Under the pieces are notes generated by a model. That model saw only the letters and a list, made by a program, of their open reading frames with translations. It was not told the origin of the DNA and did not search any database. Shown here piece after piece: positions 1 to 8,099 of a stretch of 64,000 nucleotides of DNA; positions within the stretch are counted from its first letter, which is position 1, and each line of letters opens with the position of its first letter. Source of the DNA: Microbacterium pumilum (GTDB lineage: Bacteria > Actinomycetota > Actinomycetes > Actinomycetales > Microbacteriaceae). Position numbers and translations under genes: made by a program. The stretch is taken from assembly GCF_039530225.1 (NCBI RefSeq), contig NZ_BAAAOH010000001.1, positions 744,001-808,000 of the forward strand, read 5' to 3'.

Positions 1-168
1 TACGGCGTCGACCGCGCCACCGCAGCGACGCGCACCCACGCGGTCGAGATCGCTCCGCGCGAGGCCGCTGCACGCGAGACCGCGTCGCGCGAACCGGCGC
101 TGGAAGAGGCTGCCCACCCCGATTCCGAGCTCGACGTCCCGGCGCCGTCGGGCACGATAGGGAGATGA
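1..168 (+). CDS. C-terminal tail of an unrecognised protein (5' truncated by window)
   Basis: The first reading frame is open from base 1 to a TGA at 166-168 and gives 55 residues rich in Ala, Glu, Arg and Pro, ending in SGTIGR. Its stop overlaps the ATG of the chelatase gene at 165 (ATGA), the coupling used all through this operon, which supports it as the real end of an upstream gene. The composition looks like a disordered tail and shows no motif. Position next to siroheme and sulfite-reductase genes suggests a role in the same pathway, but nothing seen identifies the family. Confidence 0.55.
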   Translation, partial: YGVDRATAATRTHAVEIAPREAAARETASREPALEEAAHPDSELDVPAPSGTIGR

Positions 169-866
169 CCCAGCCCGCACTCCTCGCGATCTCGCACGGC
201 ACCGCGTCGCAAGCGGGTCAGTCCGCCATCCGTCGACTGGCCGACGCGGTCGCGGAGCGGCTCGCCGACGTCACTGTGCGCCTCGGGCACGTGGACGTGC
301 AGCAGCCGGATGTCGCGGCATCCCTCGACGCACTCCCCGCCGGGAAGCCCGTCGTGATCGTCCCCCTGCTGCTGTCGGCGGGGTACCACGTGCGCGTCGA
401 CCTGAGGAAGCAGTCCGCCGGTCGCGAGGGAGTCGTGATCGCACGGGCGCTCGGGCCCGACGCCCGCCTTGTGGAGGTGCTGCTGCAGCGGCTCGGCGCC
501 CTCGGCATGCATGACACCGACGGCGTCGTGCTCGCCGTGGCGGGCTCGAGCGACGAGCGCGCCAACGACGACTGCCGCGCAGTCGGTGCCATGCTCGCTG
601 AGGCGCTGTCGCGCGAGGTCACGGTGGGATTCCTCGCGGCTGCAGAGCCGCGGCTCGGCGCCGCAGTCGGGTCGGCCCGCGGGAACGCAGCGCGCGTCGT
701 CGTCGCGAACTATCTGCTCGCACCCGGCTACTTCCACGACCTCGCCGTGCGCATCGCAGCAGGCTCGCCGGTCGCACGACCTCTCCTCGACGACGACGAA
801 CCGCCCTCCGTCCTCGTCGACATCGTCGTGGATCGCTACCGCGCCGCGATCGCCGCGGAACAATGA
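165..866 (+). CDS. Sirohydrochlorin chelatase-like protein, CbiX/SirB family
   Basis: 233 residues with two tandem CbiX-like halves. The first carries the start motif LLAISHGT (His11 the probable metal ligand), and the second begins at LAVAGSSDERAND, where the equivalent His-Gly is lost. Family members insert Fe2+ or Co2+ into sirohydrochlorin. Next to sulfite reductase, and with CobA further on, the likely job is the last step of siroheme synthesis, iron insertion in the cytoplasm. The ATG at 165 overlaps the upstream stop. About 155 bases separate it from the sulfite reductase gene, so the latter probably has its own promoter. Confidence 0.85.
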   Translation: MTQPALLAISHGTASQAGQSAIRRLADAVAERLADVTVRLGHVDVQQPDVAASLDALPAGKPVVIVPLLLSAGYHVRVDLRKQSAGREGVVIARALGPDARLVEVLLQRLGALGMHDTDGVVLAVAGSSDERANDDCRAVGAMLAEALSREVTVGFLAAAEPRLGAAVGSARGNAARVVVANYLLAPGYFHDLAVRIAAGSPVARPLLDDDEPPSVLVDIVVDRYRAAIAAEQ

Positions 867-899
867 GCGCTCCGGCTCGATAAGCAACTGTGTGTCGCC

Positions 900-918
900 G
901 CGTTACGCCCCGTAACGC
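900..918. promoter_or_regulatory. 19-bp perfect inverted repeat next to a TTGACA box upstream of sulfite reductase
   Basis: GCGTTACGCCCCGTAACGC is a perfect inverted repeat with 8-bp arms around CCC. A consensus -35 TTGACA follows at 922-927. No -10 with 16-18 spacing is obvious. The position in front of the sulfate-assimilation operon makes it a candidate operator for a sulfur-status regulator. The regulator is not identifiable from the site. Confidence 0.5.
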
Positions 919-1021
919 CCCTTGACACATCGATAGGCCGCCGCGCGATCGGCTCCTACGCTCACGGGGTGGGCTGCTTCAGAGTCCGCCCCGAGGACGC
1001 TCGGGACATTCGGAGGCCACC

Positions 1022-2761
1022 GTGACGATCAGCGACACCCATGAGCACGCCGGTGCGCCGCGCCCCGAGCACGCGCCGGCCCGGCCCCCGCGACCCTCAT
1101 CCAAGCCCAACGGGCAGTGGAAGATCGACGGCACCACCCCGCTCAACGGCAACGAGGAGTGGAAGCAGGTCGACGGCGGACTCGCGGTGCGCGAGCGCAT
1201 CGAGAAGATCTACGCCCCCGGCGGCTTCTCGAGCATCGACCCCACCGACCTGCACGGCCGCTTCCGCTGGTGGGGCCTCTACACGCAGCGCAAGCCCGGG
1301 ATCGACGGCGGCAGGACCGCCACGCTCTCACCGGAAGAGCTCGAGGACGAGTACTTCATGCTGCGCGTCCGCATCGACGGCGGCCAGCTGACCACCGAGC
1401 AGCTGCGCGTCATCGGCGACATCTCCACCGAGTTCGGCCGGGGCACCGCCGACCTGACCGACCGTCAGAACATCCAGCTGCACTGGATCGAAGTCGAGGC
1501 GATGCCCGAGATCTGGCGCCGACTCGAGGGTGTGGGCCTCGGCACGACCGAGGCGTGCGGCGACGTGCCCCGCGTCATCCTGGGCTCGCCCGTCGCCGGC
1601 ATCGCCGCCGACGAGCTCATCGACCCCACGCCGCAGATCGACGAGATCACCTCGAGGTTCATCGGCGATGAGTCGCTCGCGAATCTCCCGCGCAAGTTCA
1701 AGTCCGCCATCACGGGGCATCCGAGCCAAGATGTCGTCCACGAGATCAACGACGTGGCGTTCGTCGCGGTGCAGCATCCCGAGCTCGGCATCGGCTACGA
1801 CCTGTGGGTCGGGGGTGCGCTCTCGACCGCGCCGCGTCTGGGCGAGCGTCTCGGCACGTTCGTCGCTCCCGAAAAGGTGGCGGATGTCTGGCACGGCGTC
1901 GTGCAGATCTTCCGCGACTACGGGTACCGGCGACTGCGGAACAAGGCCAGGCTGAAGTTCCTCCTCGCCGAGTGGGGCACCGAGAAGTTCCGCCAGGTGC
2001 TGCAGGACGAGTACCTCGGCTATGCCCTGCCCGACGGCCCCCCGGCGCCGAAGCCGCTGACGCAGGGCGACCATGTCGGCGTCCACCGCCAGAAGGACGG
2101 GCGCTTCTACGTCGGGGTCACGCCCATCGTCGGCCGCGTCTCGGGCCCGACTCTCTCGAAGCTCGCCGACCTCATCGAATCACACGGCTCCTCGCGACTG
2201 CGGACCACCCCGCACCAGAAGCTCGTGATCCTCGACATTCCCGAAGACCATGTCGAGTCGCTCATCGCCGGCCTCGACGACCTGGGCCTTCAGGCGCGTC
2301 CGAGCCTCATCCGCCGCGGCACCATCGCGTGTACGGGGCTCGAGTTCTGCAAGCTCGCCATCGTCGAGACCAAGGGCTTCGCGACGACGGCCGTGCTCGA
2401 GCTCGAGGAGCGCCTCGCCCAGTTCGACCTGCCGCATCCGATCAGCCTGCATGTGAACGGCTGCCCCAACTCGTGCGCGCGCATCCAGACCGCCGACATC
2501 GGGCTCAAGGGCCAGCTCATCATGGATGACGCCGGTCAGCAGGTGCCCGGCTACCAGGTGCACCTCGGCGGAGGGCTCGCCTCGCAGCACCGCGACGAAG
2601 CCGAACTCGGCCGCACCGTCCGCGGCCTCAAGGTGACCGCAGACGGTATCGCGGTGTACGTCGAGCGCGTGGTCACGCGATTTCTCGCGGATCGGGATGC
2701 TGCGACCGACGAGACGTTCGCCGAGTGGGCCCATCGCGCCGAAGAGGAGGCGCTGCAATGA
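1022..2761 (+). CDS. sir: Ferredoxin-dependent nitrite/sulfite reductase (siroheme, 4Fe-4S)
   Basis: 579 residues. The cluster/siroheme cysteines are C437-x5-C443 (CTGLEFC) and C481-x3-C485 (NGCPNSC), the signature of the NirA/Sir family, and both duplicated halves are present. It would reduce sulfite to sulfide with six electrons from ferredoxin. Nitrite is the alternative substrate, but the gene sits with cysH, cysD and cysN, which makes sulfite much likelier. GTG start at 1022 is preceded by GGAGG at 1012-1016. The first 35 residues are Pro/His-rich and not part of the family core. The stop overlaps the ATG of a short ORF at 2758 (ATGA). Confidence 0.93.
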   Translation: MTISDTHEHAGAPRPEHAPARPPRPSSKPNGQWKIDGTTPLNGNEEWKQVDGGLAVRERIEKIYAPGGFSSIDPTDLHGRFRWWGLYTQRKPGIDGGRTATLSPEELEDEYFMLRVRIDGGQLTTEQLRVIGDISTEFGRGTADLTDRQNIQLHWIEVEAMPEIWRRLEGVGLGTTEACGDVPRVILGSPVAGIAADELIDPTPQIDEITSRFIGDESLANLPRKFKSAITGHPSQDVVHEINDVAFVAVQHPELGIGYDLWVGGALSTAPRLGERLGTFVAPEKVADVWHGVVQIFRDYGYRRLRNKARLKFLLAEWGTEKFRQVLQDEYLGYALPDGPPAPKPLTQGDHVGVHRQKDGRFYVGVTPIVGRVSGPTLSKLADLIESHGSSRLRTTPHQKLVILDIPEDHVESLIAGLDDLGLQARPSLIRRGTIACTGLEFCKLAIVETKGFATTAVLELEERLAQFDLPHPISLHVNGCPNSCARIQTADIGLKGQLIMDDAGQQVPGYQVHLGGGLASQHRDEAELGRTVRGLKVTADGIAVYVERVVTRFLADRDAATDETFAEWAHRAEEEALQ

Positions 2762-2898
2762 GTAGCTCGCTGCGCGGGATCGCGCACTCCGGCGGAGATC
2801 TGCCGTTCGAAGGACGGATGGCGAGCGGGGTCTCCTTCGAACGCGCGATCTCCTGTGAATCGACCGTGTCGAACGGCAGCGAGTGGAGGATCCAATGA
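2758..2898 (+). CDS. Small hypothetical protein (46 aa) coupled to both neighbours
   Basis: A 47-codon frame starts at an ATG overlapping the sulfite reductase stop (ATGA, 2758-2761) and ends in a TGA overlapping the cysH ATG (ATGA, 2895-2898). It fills the gap exactly. The product begins MSSSLRGIAHSGGDL and has one cysteine and no recognised domain. The double overlap matches the translational coupling at the neighbouring junctions, so the frame may be translated, either as a small protein or to carry ribosomes to cysH. It has no RBS of its own beyond coupling. Function unknown. Confidence 0.45.
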   Translation: MSSSLRGIAHSGGDLPFEGRMASGVSFERAISCESTVSNGSEWRIQ

Positions 2899-3638
2899 CC
2901 GTGTCCCTCGCCCCACGTCTCGCCACCAAGCGGTCCGCCGAAGAGCTCGAGGCGCTCGCCGAGCAGGGCAACCTCGAGCTCGGCAGTCTGACCGACCATG
3001 AGGCATCCCCCGCCGAGGTCGTCGCGTGGGTCGCCCGCAACTTCGGGGCGGATGCCGCGGCCGTCGCGTGCTCGATGGCCGATGCCGCGCTGCCGCACCT
3101 CGTTGCCGAGCAGCTGCCGGGCGTCGACGTGCTGTTCCTCGACACCGGCTACCACTTCGCCGAGACCCGCATCACCCGCGACGAGGTCGGTCGCGTGCTC
3201 GACGTGCGCATCGTCGACGTGCTGCCGCAGCTGACTGTCCCCGAGCAGGACGCGGAGTTCGGCGCCAAGCTGCACGACCGCAACCCGACGCTGTGCTGCG
3301 AGATGCGAAAGGTCGCACCGCTGAAGGACGCACTCGCCGGCTACGAGCTGTGGTTCACCGGCGTCCGCCGCGAAGAGGCTCCCACGCGCACGAACACGCC
3401 CCTCGTCACCTGGGATGCGCGAAATGGCCTGGTCAAAGTCAACCCGGTCGCCGCGTGGACCTTCGACGACCTGCTCGACTATGCCGGTGCCCATCAGGTT
3501 CCGGTGAACCTGCTCGTGACGAACGGGTACCCCTCGATCGGCTGCGAGCCGTGCACCAAGCCGGTCGCAGCCGGCGAGGACCCCCGCTCGGGTCGATGGG
3601 CCGGCCTCTCGAAGATCGAATGCGGGCTGCACCTATGA
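2895..3638 (+). CDS. cysH: Adenylyl-sulfate (APS) reductase, 4Fe-4S type, CysH
   Basis: 247 residues of the PAPS/APS reductase family. C134-C135 (LCCEMRK) and C217-x2-C220 (CEPC) are the four ligands of the 4Fe-4S cluster found in APS-reducing members and absent from PAPS-only enzymes. The catalytic cysteine is C243 in the terminal ECGLHL. It reduces activated sulfate to sulfite with thioredoxin, upstream of sulfite reductase. ATG 2895 is preferred over GTG 2883 because GGAGGA lies at 2885-2890 and the ATG overlaps the preceding stop. The stop overlaps the cysD ATG. Confidence 0.94.
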   Translation: MTVSLAPRLATKRSAEELEALAEQGNLELGSLTDHEASPAEVVAWVARNFGADAAAVACSMADAALPHLVAEQLPGVDVLFLDTGYHFAETRITRDEVGRVLDVRIVDVLPQLTVPEQDAEFGAKLHDRNPTLCCEMRKVAPLKDALAGYELWFTGVRREEAPTRTNTPLVTWDARNGLVKVNPVAAWTFDDLLDYAGAHQVPVNLLVTNGYPSIGCEPCTKPVAAGEDPRSGRWAGLSKIECGLHL

Positions 3639-4645
3639 CCGCCGTGGACGCCGCCCTCAGTCAGGTCCCGGAGCTTGTCGAAGGGTCCGGGCGTGCATCG
3701 GACGCTTCGACAGGCTCAGCGACCGATGCTCGCGGGCCGGCGAGCCGAAGTCACCGCCTCTCGACCCTCGACCTGCTCGAGGCCGAGGCCATCCACATCA
3801 TCCGCGAGGTCGTCGCCGAATTCGAGCGCCCTGTGCTGCTGTTCTCGGGCGGCAAGGACTCGGTCGTGGTGCTGCACCTCGCCGCCAAGGCGTTCGCTCC
3901 TGGCCGCGTGCCCTTCCCGGTGCTGCACGTCGACACCGGGCACAACTTCCCCGAAGTGCTCGCGTTCCGCGACGAGACCGTCGAACGTCTCGGGGTGCGG
4001 CTCGAGGTCGCGCGGGTTCAGGACTACATCGACGATGGGCGACTGCAGGAGCGCACCGACGGCACCCGCAACCCACTGCAGACACTCCCGCTCCTCGACG
4101 CGATCGCGGCCGGCCGGCACGATGCCGTCTTCGGGGGTGCGCGGCGCGACGAGGACAAGGCTCGCGCGAAAGAGCGGATCATCTCGCTGCGGGACGAGTT
4201 CGGGCAGTGGGATCCGCGCAACCAGCGGCCGGAGCTGTGGAGCCTGTACAACGGGCGTCACACGCCCGGCCAGCACGTGCGCGCGTTCCCGATCTCGAAC
4301 TGGACCGAGCTCGATGTCTGGCGCTACATCGAGCGCGAGCGCATCCCGCTGCCACCGCTGTACTTCGCACACGAGCGCGAGGTGTATGCGCGCGACGGCA
4401 TGTGGCGAGCGGTCGGTGAGTTCTCCCCCGCCCGAGCCGAAGAGACGATCGAGCGACGCGTGGTCCGATACCGAACCGTGGGCGACATGAGCTGCACCGG
4501 CGCCGTCGAGTCGGATGCCGCAGACCTGGCCTCGATCGTGGTCGAAGTCGGGCGCTCGACGCTCACCGAACGCGGGGCGACCCGCGCCGACGACCGCATC
4601 TCCGAAGCAGCCATGGAAGACCGCAAGAAGGACGGGTACTTCTGA
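3635..4645 (+). CDS. cysD: Sulfate adenylyltransferase subunit 2, CysD
   Basis: 336 residues. The PP-loop SGGKDS (residues 71-76) and GGARRDEDKARAKERI identify the ATP-hydrolysing small subunit of ATP sulfurylase, which with CysN makes APS from sulfate and ATP. ATG 3635 overlaps the cysH stop, and the stop shares bases with the cysN ATG (TGATG). The family core begins near residue 43 (STLDLLEAEAIHI). The earlier residues are mostly encoded by a palindromic repeat (3664-3724) that puts VPELVEG and ASTGSATDA into the N-terminus. This is odd but in frame. Confidence 0.93.
   Translation: MTAVDAALSQVPELVEGSGRASDASTGSATDARGPASRSHRLSTLDLLEAEAIHIIREVVAEFERPVLLFSGGKDSVVVLHLAAKAFAPGRVPFPVLHVDTGHNFPEVLAFRDETVERLGVRLEVARVQDYIDDGRLQERTDGTRNPLQTLPLLDAIAAGRHDAVFGGARRDEDKARAKERIISLRDEFGQWDPRNQRPELWSLYNGRHTPGQHVRAFPISNWTELDVWRYIERERIPLPPLYFAHEREVYARDGMWRAVGEFSPARAEETIERRVVRYRTVGDMSCTGAVESDAADLASIVVEVGRSTLTERGATRADDRISEAAMEDRKKDGYF
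3664..3724. repeat. Palindromic repeat inside the cysD coding sequence
   Basis: The left arm 3664-3683 and right arm 3705-3724 (CTTCGACAGGCTCAGCGACC) are inverted copies of the extragenic unit GGTCsCTGAGCyTGTCGAAG, with three mismatches between arms. The same unit recurs at 32241-32260 and twice at 46260-46316. Here it lies inside an open coding frame and does not interrupt it. Confidence 0.8.
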
Positions 4646-6108
4646 TGCCCGATCTCGCCACCTCCACCCCCACCCCCACCTCCACCGCCACCCCCACCGT
4701 TTACGGACGGGACACGCCGCGGGGCGCAGGGCCGACACGGCGTGTCGCGTCCGTAACCGGTAGAGGGGACCGGGAGTCCGAGCCCACGCTGTTCCGGTTC
4801 GCGACGGCGGGATCGGTCGACGACGGCAAGTCCACGCTCGTCGGGCGGCTGCTGCACGACTCCAAGGCGATCCTGGCCGACCAGCTCGAGCAGGTGGCGC
4901 GCACCTCTGCGGAGCGCGGGTTCGCGCACGGCGACTTCGACTTCGCGCTGCTGACCGACGGCCTGCGGGCCGAGCGCGAGCAGGGCATCACCATCGACGT
5001 CGCCTACCGCTACTTCTCGACCGGGTCGCGGTCGTTCATCCTCGCCGACTGTCCCGGACATGTGCAGTACACGCGCAACATGGTGACCGGCGCCACGACC
5101 GCGGATGCCGTCGTCGTGCTGATCGACGGCCGCAAGGGAGTGCTCGAGCAGACGCGGCGCCACCTTGCCGTCCTCGCGCTGCTGCGCGTGCCACACGTCA
5201 TCGTCGCGGTCAACAAGATCGATCTGCTCGGCTTCTCACAGGATGCGTTCTCGCCGGTCGAGGCTGACGTGCGCGCAGTGACCGCCGAACTCGGGATCGA
5301 GGACGTCCACGTCCTGCCCGTCTCGGCGCTCGAAGGCGACAACATCGTCGAGCGGTCCGAGCGCACGCCCTGGTACGAGGGTCCGGCTCTGCTCGAACTG
5401 CTCGAGTCGCTACCGACCCAGGACGAGCTCGTGACTCGATACGCTCCTTCGTCGCGGCTCGACGACCGGGCGCCCGGGCCGTTCCGCCTGCCGGTGCAGC
5501 TCGTGCTGCGTCCGCAGGGCGGGCTCTCGCCCGATCTCGCCGACGACCCGCTCCAAGCGGAGCGGCTGCGCGACTACCGCGCGGTAGCGGGGCGGGTGTC
5601 TTCGGGCAGCATCCGGATCGGTGATCGGGTCGAGATCTTTCCGTCCGGCATCGCGACGACGATCACCGGCATCCAGGCCGCCGGCACGGATGTCGACGAA
5701 GCCGGGGCACCGCAGTCCGTGTCTCTCCAGTTCGCCGACGACGTCGATGTGGCTCGAGGCGCCCTCGTCGTCGCGGCGGGCACTCTTCCTCCGGCGCGCC
5801 GCGAAATCGATGCCGAGCTGTTCCAGCTCGATTCCCGCACCCTGTCGACCGGAGCGCGCGTGCTCGTCAAGCACGGCACCGCGACTGTGCAGGCCATCCT
5901 GCAGCAGATCGACTCGCGCTACGACCTCGACCGCCTCACGCACGAGCCGGCCGACGAGCTCAGCACCAACGACATCGGCCGCGCGCGTCTGCGCCTGTCG
6001 GCCGACCTGCCGCTCGAGCCTTATTCCTCGAACCGCCACGGGGGCTCGTTCCTCGTCATCCATCCGTCCGACGGCGCGACTCTCGCCGCCGGCATCGTGC
6101 GCGACTGA
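4645..6108 (+). CDS. cysN: Sulfate adenylyltransferase subunit 1 (GTPase), CysN
   Basis: 487 residues. P-loop GSVDDGKST (56-64), switch DCPGH and specificity motif NKID mark an EF-Tu-like GTPase, followed by two beta-barrel domains. It couples GTP hydrolysis to APS synthesis with CysD. There is no APS kinase domain, consistent with a CysH of the APS-reducing type. The family core starts near residue 47 (EPTLFRFATAGSVDD). The first part is a Thr/Pro-rich stretch (TSTPTPTSTATPT) followed by about 20 residues encoded by a palindromic repeat (4696-4761). ATG 4645 overlaps the cysD stop. Confidence 0.93.
   Translation: MPDLATSTPTPTSTATPTVYGRDTPRGAGPTRRVASVTGRGDRESEPTLFRFATAGSVDDGKSTLVGRLLHDSKAILADQLEQVARTSAERGFAHGDFDFALLTDGLRAEREQGITIDVAYRYFSTGSRSFILADCPGHVQYTRNMVTGATTADAVVVLIDGRKGVLEQTRRHLAVLALLRVPHVIVAVNKIDLLGFSQDAFSPVEADVRAVTAELGIEDVHVLPVSALEGDNIVERSERTPWYEGPALLELLESLPTQDELVTRYAPSSRLDDRAPGPFRLPVQLVLRPQGGLSPDLADDPLQAERLRDYRAVAGRVSSGSIRIGDRVEIFPSGIATTITGIQAAGTDVDEAGAPQSVSLQFADDVDVARGALVVAAGTLPPARREIDAELFQLDSRTLSTGARVLVKHGTATVQAILQQIDSRYDLDRLTHEPADELSTNDIGRARLRLSADLPLEPYSSNRHGGSFLVIHPSDGATLAAGIVRD
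4696..4761. repeat. Palindromic repeat (GGTTACGGAC type) inside cysN
   Basis: The arms at 4696-4719 and 4738-4761 are inverted copies matching at 22 of 24 positions, around an 18-base centre. A second copy with the same core (TTACGG..GGGACACGCCG) is intergenic at 28704-28768. The copy here is read in frame as part of the CysN N-terminal extension. Confidence 0.85.
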
Positions 6109-6159
6109 ACCAGTCGAGCAGCTCACCCCATCGAAATACCCACCTGAAGGAGGCGAACC

Positions 6160-7224
6160 GTGAACACCATCCGCACCGCGACGACGATCACCACTCTTGG
6201 ACTTGTGGCTGCCATGATGGCCGGTTGCGCATCCGCCGCGGGCAGCAGCCCTGCCGAGGAGGAGCCGGTCACCGAGCTCCGTCTCGGCTACTTCGCCAAT
6301 GTCACGCACGCACCGGCGCTGGTGGGCCTCGAGGAGGGCCTGTTCGCCGATGCCCTCGGTGACGTCGACATCACGACTCAGGTCTTCAATGCCGGTCCCG
6401 CTGCGATCGAGGCGCTGTCCGCTGGCGCGATCGACGCCACCTACATCGGCCCCAACCCGTCGATCAACACCTTCATCCAGTCCGCGGGAGAGTCGGCGCA
6501 CATCGTCGCCGGCGCCGCGACCGGTGGTGCCGCACTCGTCGTGCGCGACGGGATCGACGCGCCCGCAGACCTCGAGGGCACGACCCTCGCCACACCGCAG
6601 CTGGGCAACACGCAGGATGTCGCGCTGCGCAGCTGGCTCGCTGACGAGGGATACGAGACGGACACCACAGGCGGCGGCGACGTCAGCATCACACCGACCG
6701 AGAATGCCCAGACGCTGACGCTGTTCCAGCAGGGCGACATCGACGGCGCATGGCTGCCGGAGCCCTGGGTGTCGCGACTGATCCTCGACGCGGGTGCTCA
6801 CGTGCTGGTCGATGAGGCGGACCTCTGGCCAGACGGTGAGTTCCCGACGACCGTGCTGCTCGTGCGCGCCGACTTCCTCGAGCAGCACCCGACCGTGGTC
6901 GAGCACCTGCTGGAAGGACACATCGCGGCCGTCCAGTGGATCGCCGACAACCCCGACGATGCGCCCGGCGTGATCAACGACGCCCTCGAGGCCGAGACCG
7001 GCAAGCCGCTGGACGATGCCGTCATCGAACGGGCTCTCCAGCACGTGACCTTCTCGGTCGATCCGCATGCCGACACGTTCCAGACGCTCGTCGAGAACGG
7101 GCTTGCAGCAGGCACTCAGAAGGAGGGCTCGATCGACGGGCTGTTCGACCTGACCCTGCTCAACGGACTGCTCGAAGCCGCCGGCGAGGAGCCGGTGTCG
7201 GCGGCGGGGCTCGGAGAGGAATAG
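6160..7224 (+). CDS. ABC transporter substrate-binding lipoprotein, SsuA/TauA type
   Basis: 354 residues. A lipoprotein signal ends at a lipobox near residue 22 (AAMMAGC), then an NMT1/SsuA-like periplasmic fold begins at ELRLGYFANVTHAPALVG. Family members bind alkanesulfonates, taurine or nitrate. Placement inside the sulfur operon favours sulfonates or sulfate esters as a secondary sulfur source. GTG 6160 has a perfect AAGGAGG at 6147-6153 with 6-nt spacing. The ATPase and permease genes follow directly. The ligand cannot be fixed from sequence. Confidence 0.85.
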   Translation: MNTIRTATTITTLGLVAAMMAGCASAAGSSPAEEEPVTELRLGYFANVTHAPALVGLEEGLFADALGDVDITTQVFNAGPAAIEALSAGAIDATYIGPNPSINTFIQSAGESAHIVAGAATGGAALVVRDGIDAPADLEGTTLATPQLGNTQDVALRSWLADEGYETDTTGGGDVSITPTENAQTLTLFQQGDIDGAWLPEPWVSRLILDAGAHVLVDEADLWPDGEFPTTVLLVRADFLEQHPTVVEHLLEGHIAAVQWIADNPDDAPGVINDALEAETGKPLDDAVIERALQHVTFSVDPHADTFQTLVENGLAAGTQKEGSIDGLFDLTLLNGLLEAAGEEPVSAAGLGEE

Positions 7225-7226
7225 CC

Positions 7227-8099
7227 GTGACCTCAGCGGCTCGCAGGTCTTCCGGTGCCGCATCGTCGAATCTCGACGGTGCGGCACCGGGCATCCGCGT
7301 CGCCGGCCCGCTCGCCCCGAGCTTCGACAGCGTCACTCCGGTGCGAGAGCCGGCGCGGCCGGTCGAGCCGGCCGTGCGCATCGAGCACGTCGGCAAGCGC
7401 TTCGGCGAGGGACCGCTCGTGCTCGACGACATCAACCTCGACATCGCGCCCGGGGAGTTCGTATGCCTGCTCGGCGCGTCGGGATGCGGCAAGTCGACGC
7501 TCCTCAACCTCATCGCGGGTCTCGACCGGCCGACGGCAGGACACATCGAGACGCCGGCCGCGGGCTCGGCCGTGATGTTCCAGGAGTCCGCGCTCATGCC
7601 GTGGCTGACCGCGCGGCGCAACGTCGAACTCGCTCTGCGACTGCGGGGAGTCCCGCGGGCAGAGCGTCGCTCGAAGGCGCTCGCGCTGCTCGACACCGTC
7701 AATCTCGCGGATGCCGCGGAGAAGCGTCCTCACGAACTCTCCGGCGGGATGCGGCAGCGCGTTGCTTTGGCACGCGCGCTCGCGCAGGACCGCCCGGTGC
7801 TGCTGATGGATGAGCCGTTCGCCGCGCTCGACGCGATCACCCGCGACCTCCTGCACGAGGAGTTGGAGCGCGTCTGGCGCGCCACGGGCCGCACGATCGT
7901 GTTCGTCACCCACAACGTCCGCGAGGCGGCCCGCCTCGGCGAGCGCGTGATCCTGCTGTCGAGCCGCCCCGGTCGGGTGGCCGGTGAGTGGCGCATCGCG
8001 AAGACCGCCGGGCGGCGCATCGAGTCGCCCGAGGTCGCCGCGCTCTCGATCGAGATCACCGATCAGCTGCGCAAGGAGATCCGCCGAAATGCCGCGTGA
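7227..8099 (+). CDS. ABC transporter ATP-binding protein, SsuB/TauB type
   Basis: 290 residues with Walker A GASGCGKSTLLN, signature LSGGMRQRVALARAL and Walker B LLMDEPFAALD. It is the ATPase of the importer with the lipoprotein before it and the permease after it. The frame is open far upstream, but the GTG at 7227, two bases after the upstream stop and preceded by AGAGGA, fits the operon. The first 50 residues are not conserved family sequence, so the true start could be a little later. Its end overlaps the permease start by 11 bases. Confidence 0.88.
   Translation: MTSAARRSSGAASSNLDGAAPGIRVAGPLAPSFDSVTPVREPARPVEPAVRIEHVGKRFGEGPLVLDDINLDIAPGEFVCLLGASGCGKSTLLNLIAGLDRPTAGHIETPAAGSAVMFQESALMPWLTARRNVELALRLRGVPRAERRSKALALLDTVNLADAAEKRPHELSGGMRQRVALARALAQDRPVLLMDEPFAALDAITRDLLHEELERVWRATGRTIVFVTHNVREAARLGERVILLSSRPGRVAGEWRIAKTAGRRIESPEVAALSIEITDQLRKEIRRNAA

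Noticed and set aside
6936..7226. An N-terminal extension of the SsuB-type ATPase
   Set aside because: The frame is open upstream, but that part overlaps the lipoprotein gene and is an Arg-rich shadow. GTG 7227 fits the operon spacing.
5410..7287. Long antisense open frames (for example 5410-7287 and 8733-10400 minus)
   Set aside because: They lie opposite strongly supported genes (CysN, SsuA, CobA). High-GC codon bias produces such frames, and their translations are Arg/Gly/Asp-rich without motifs.
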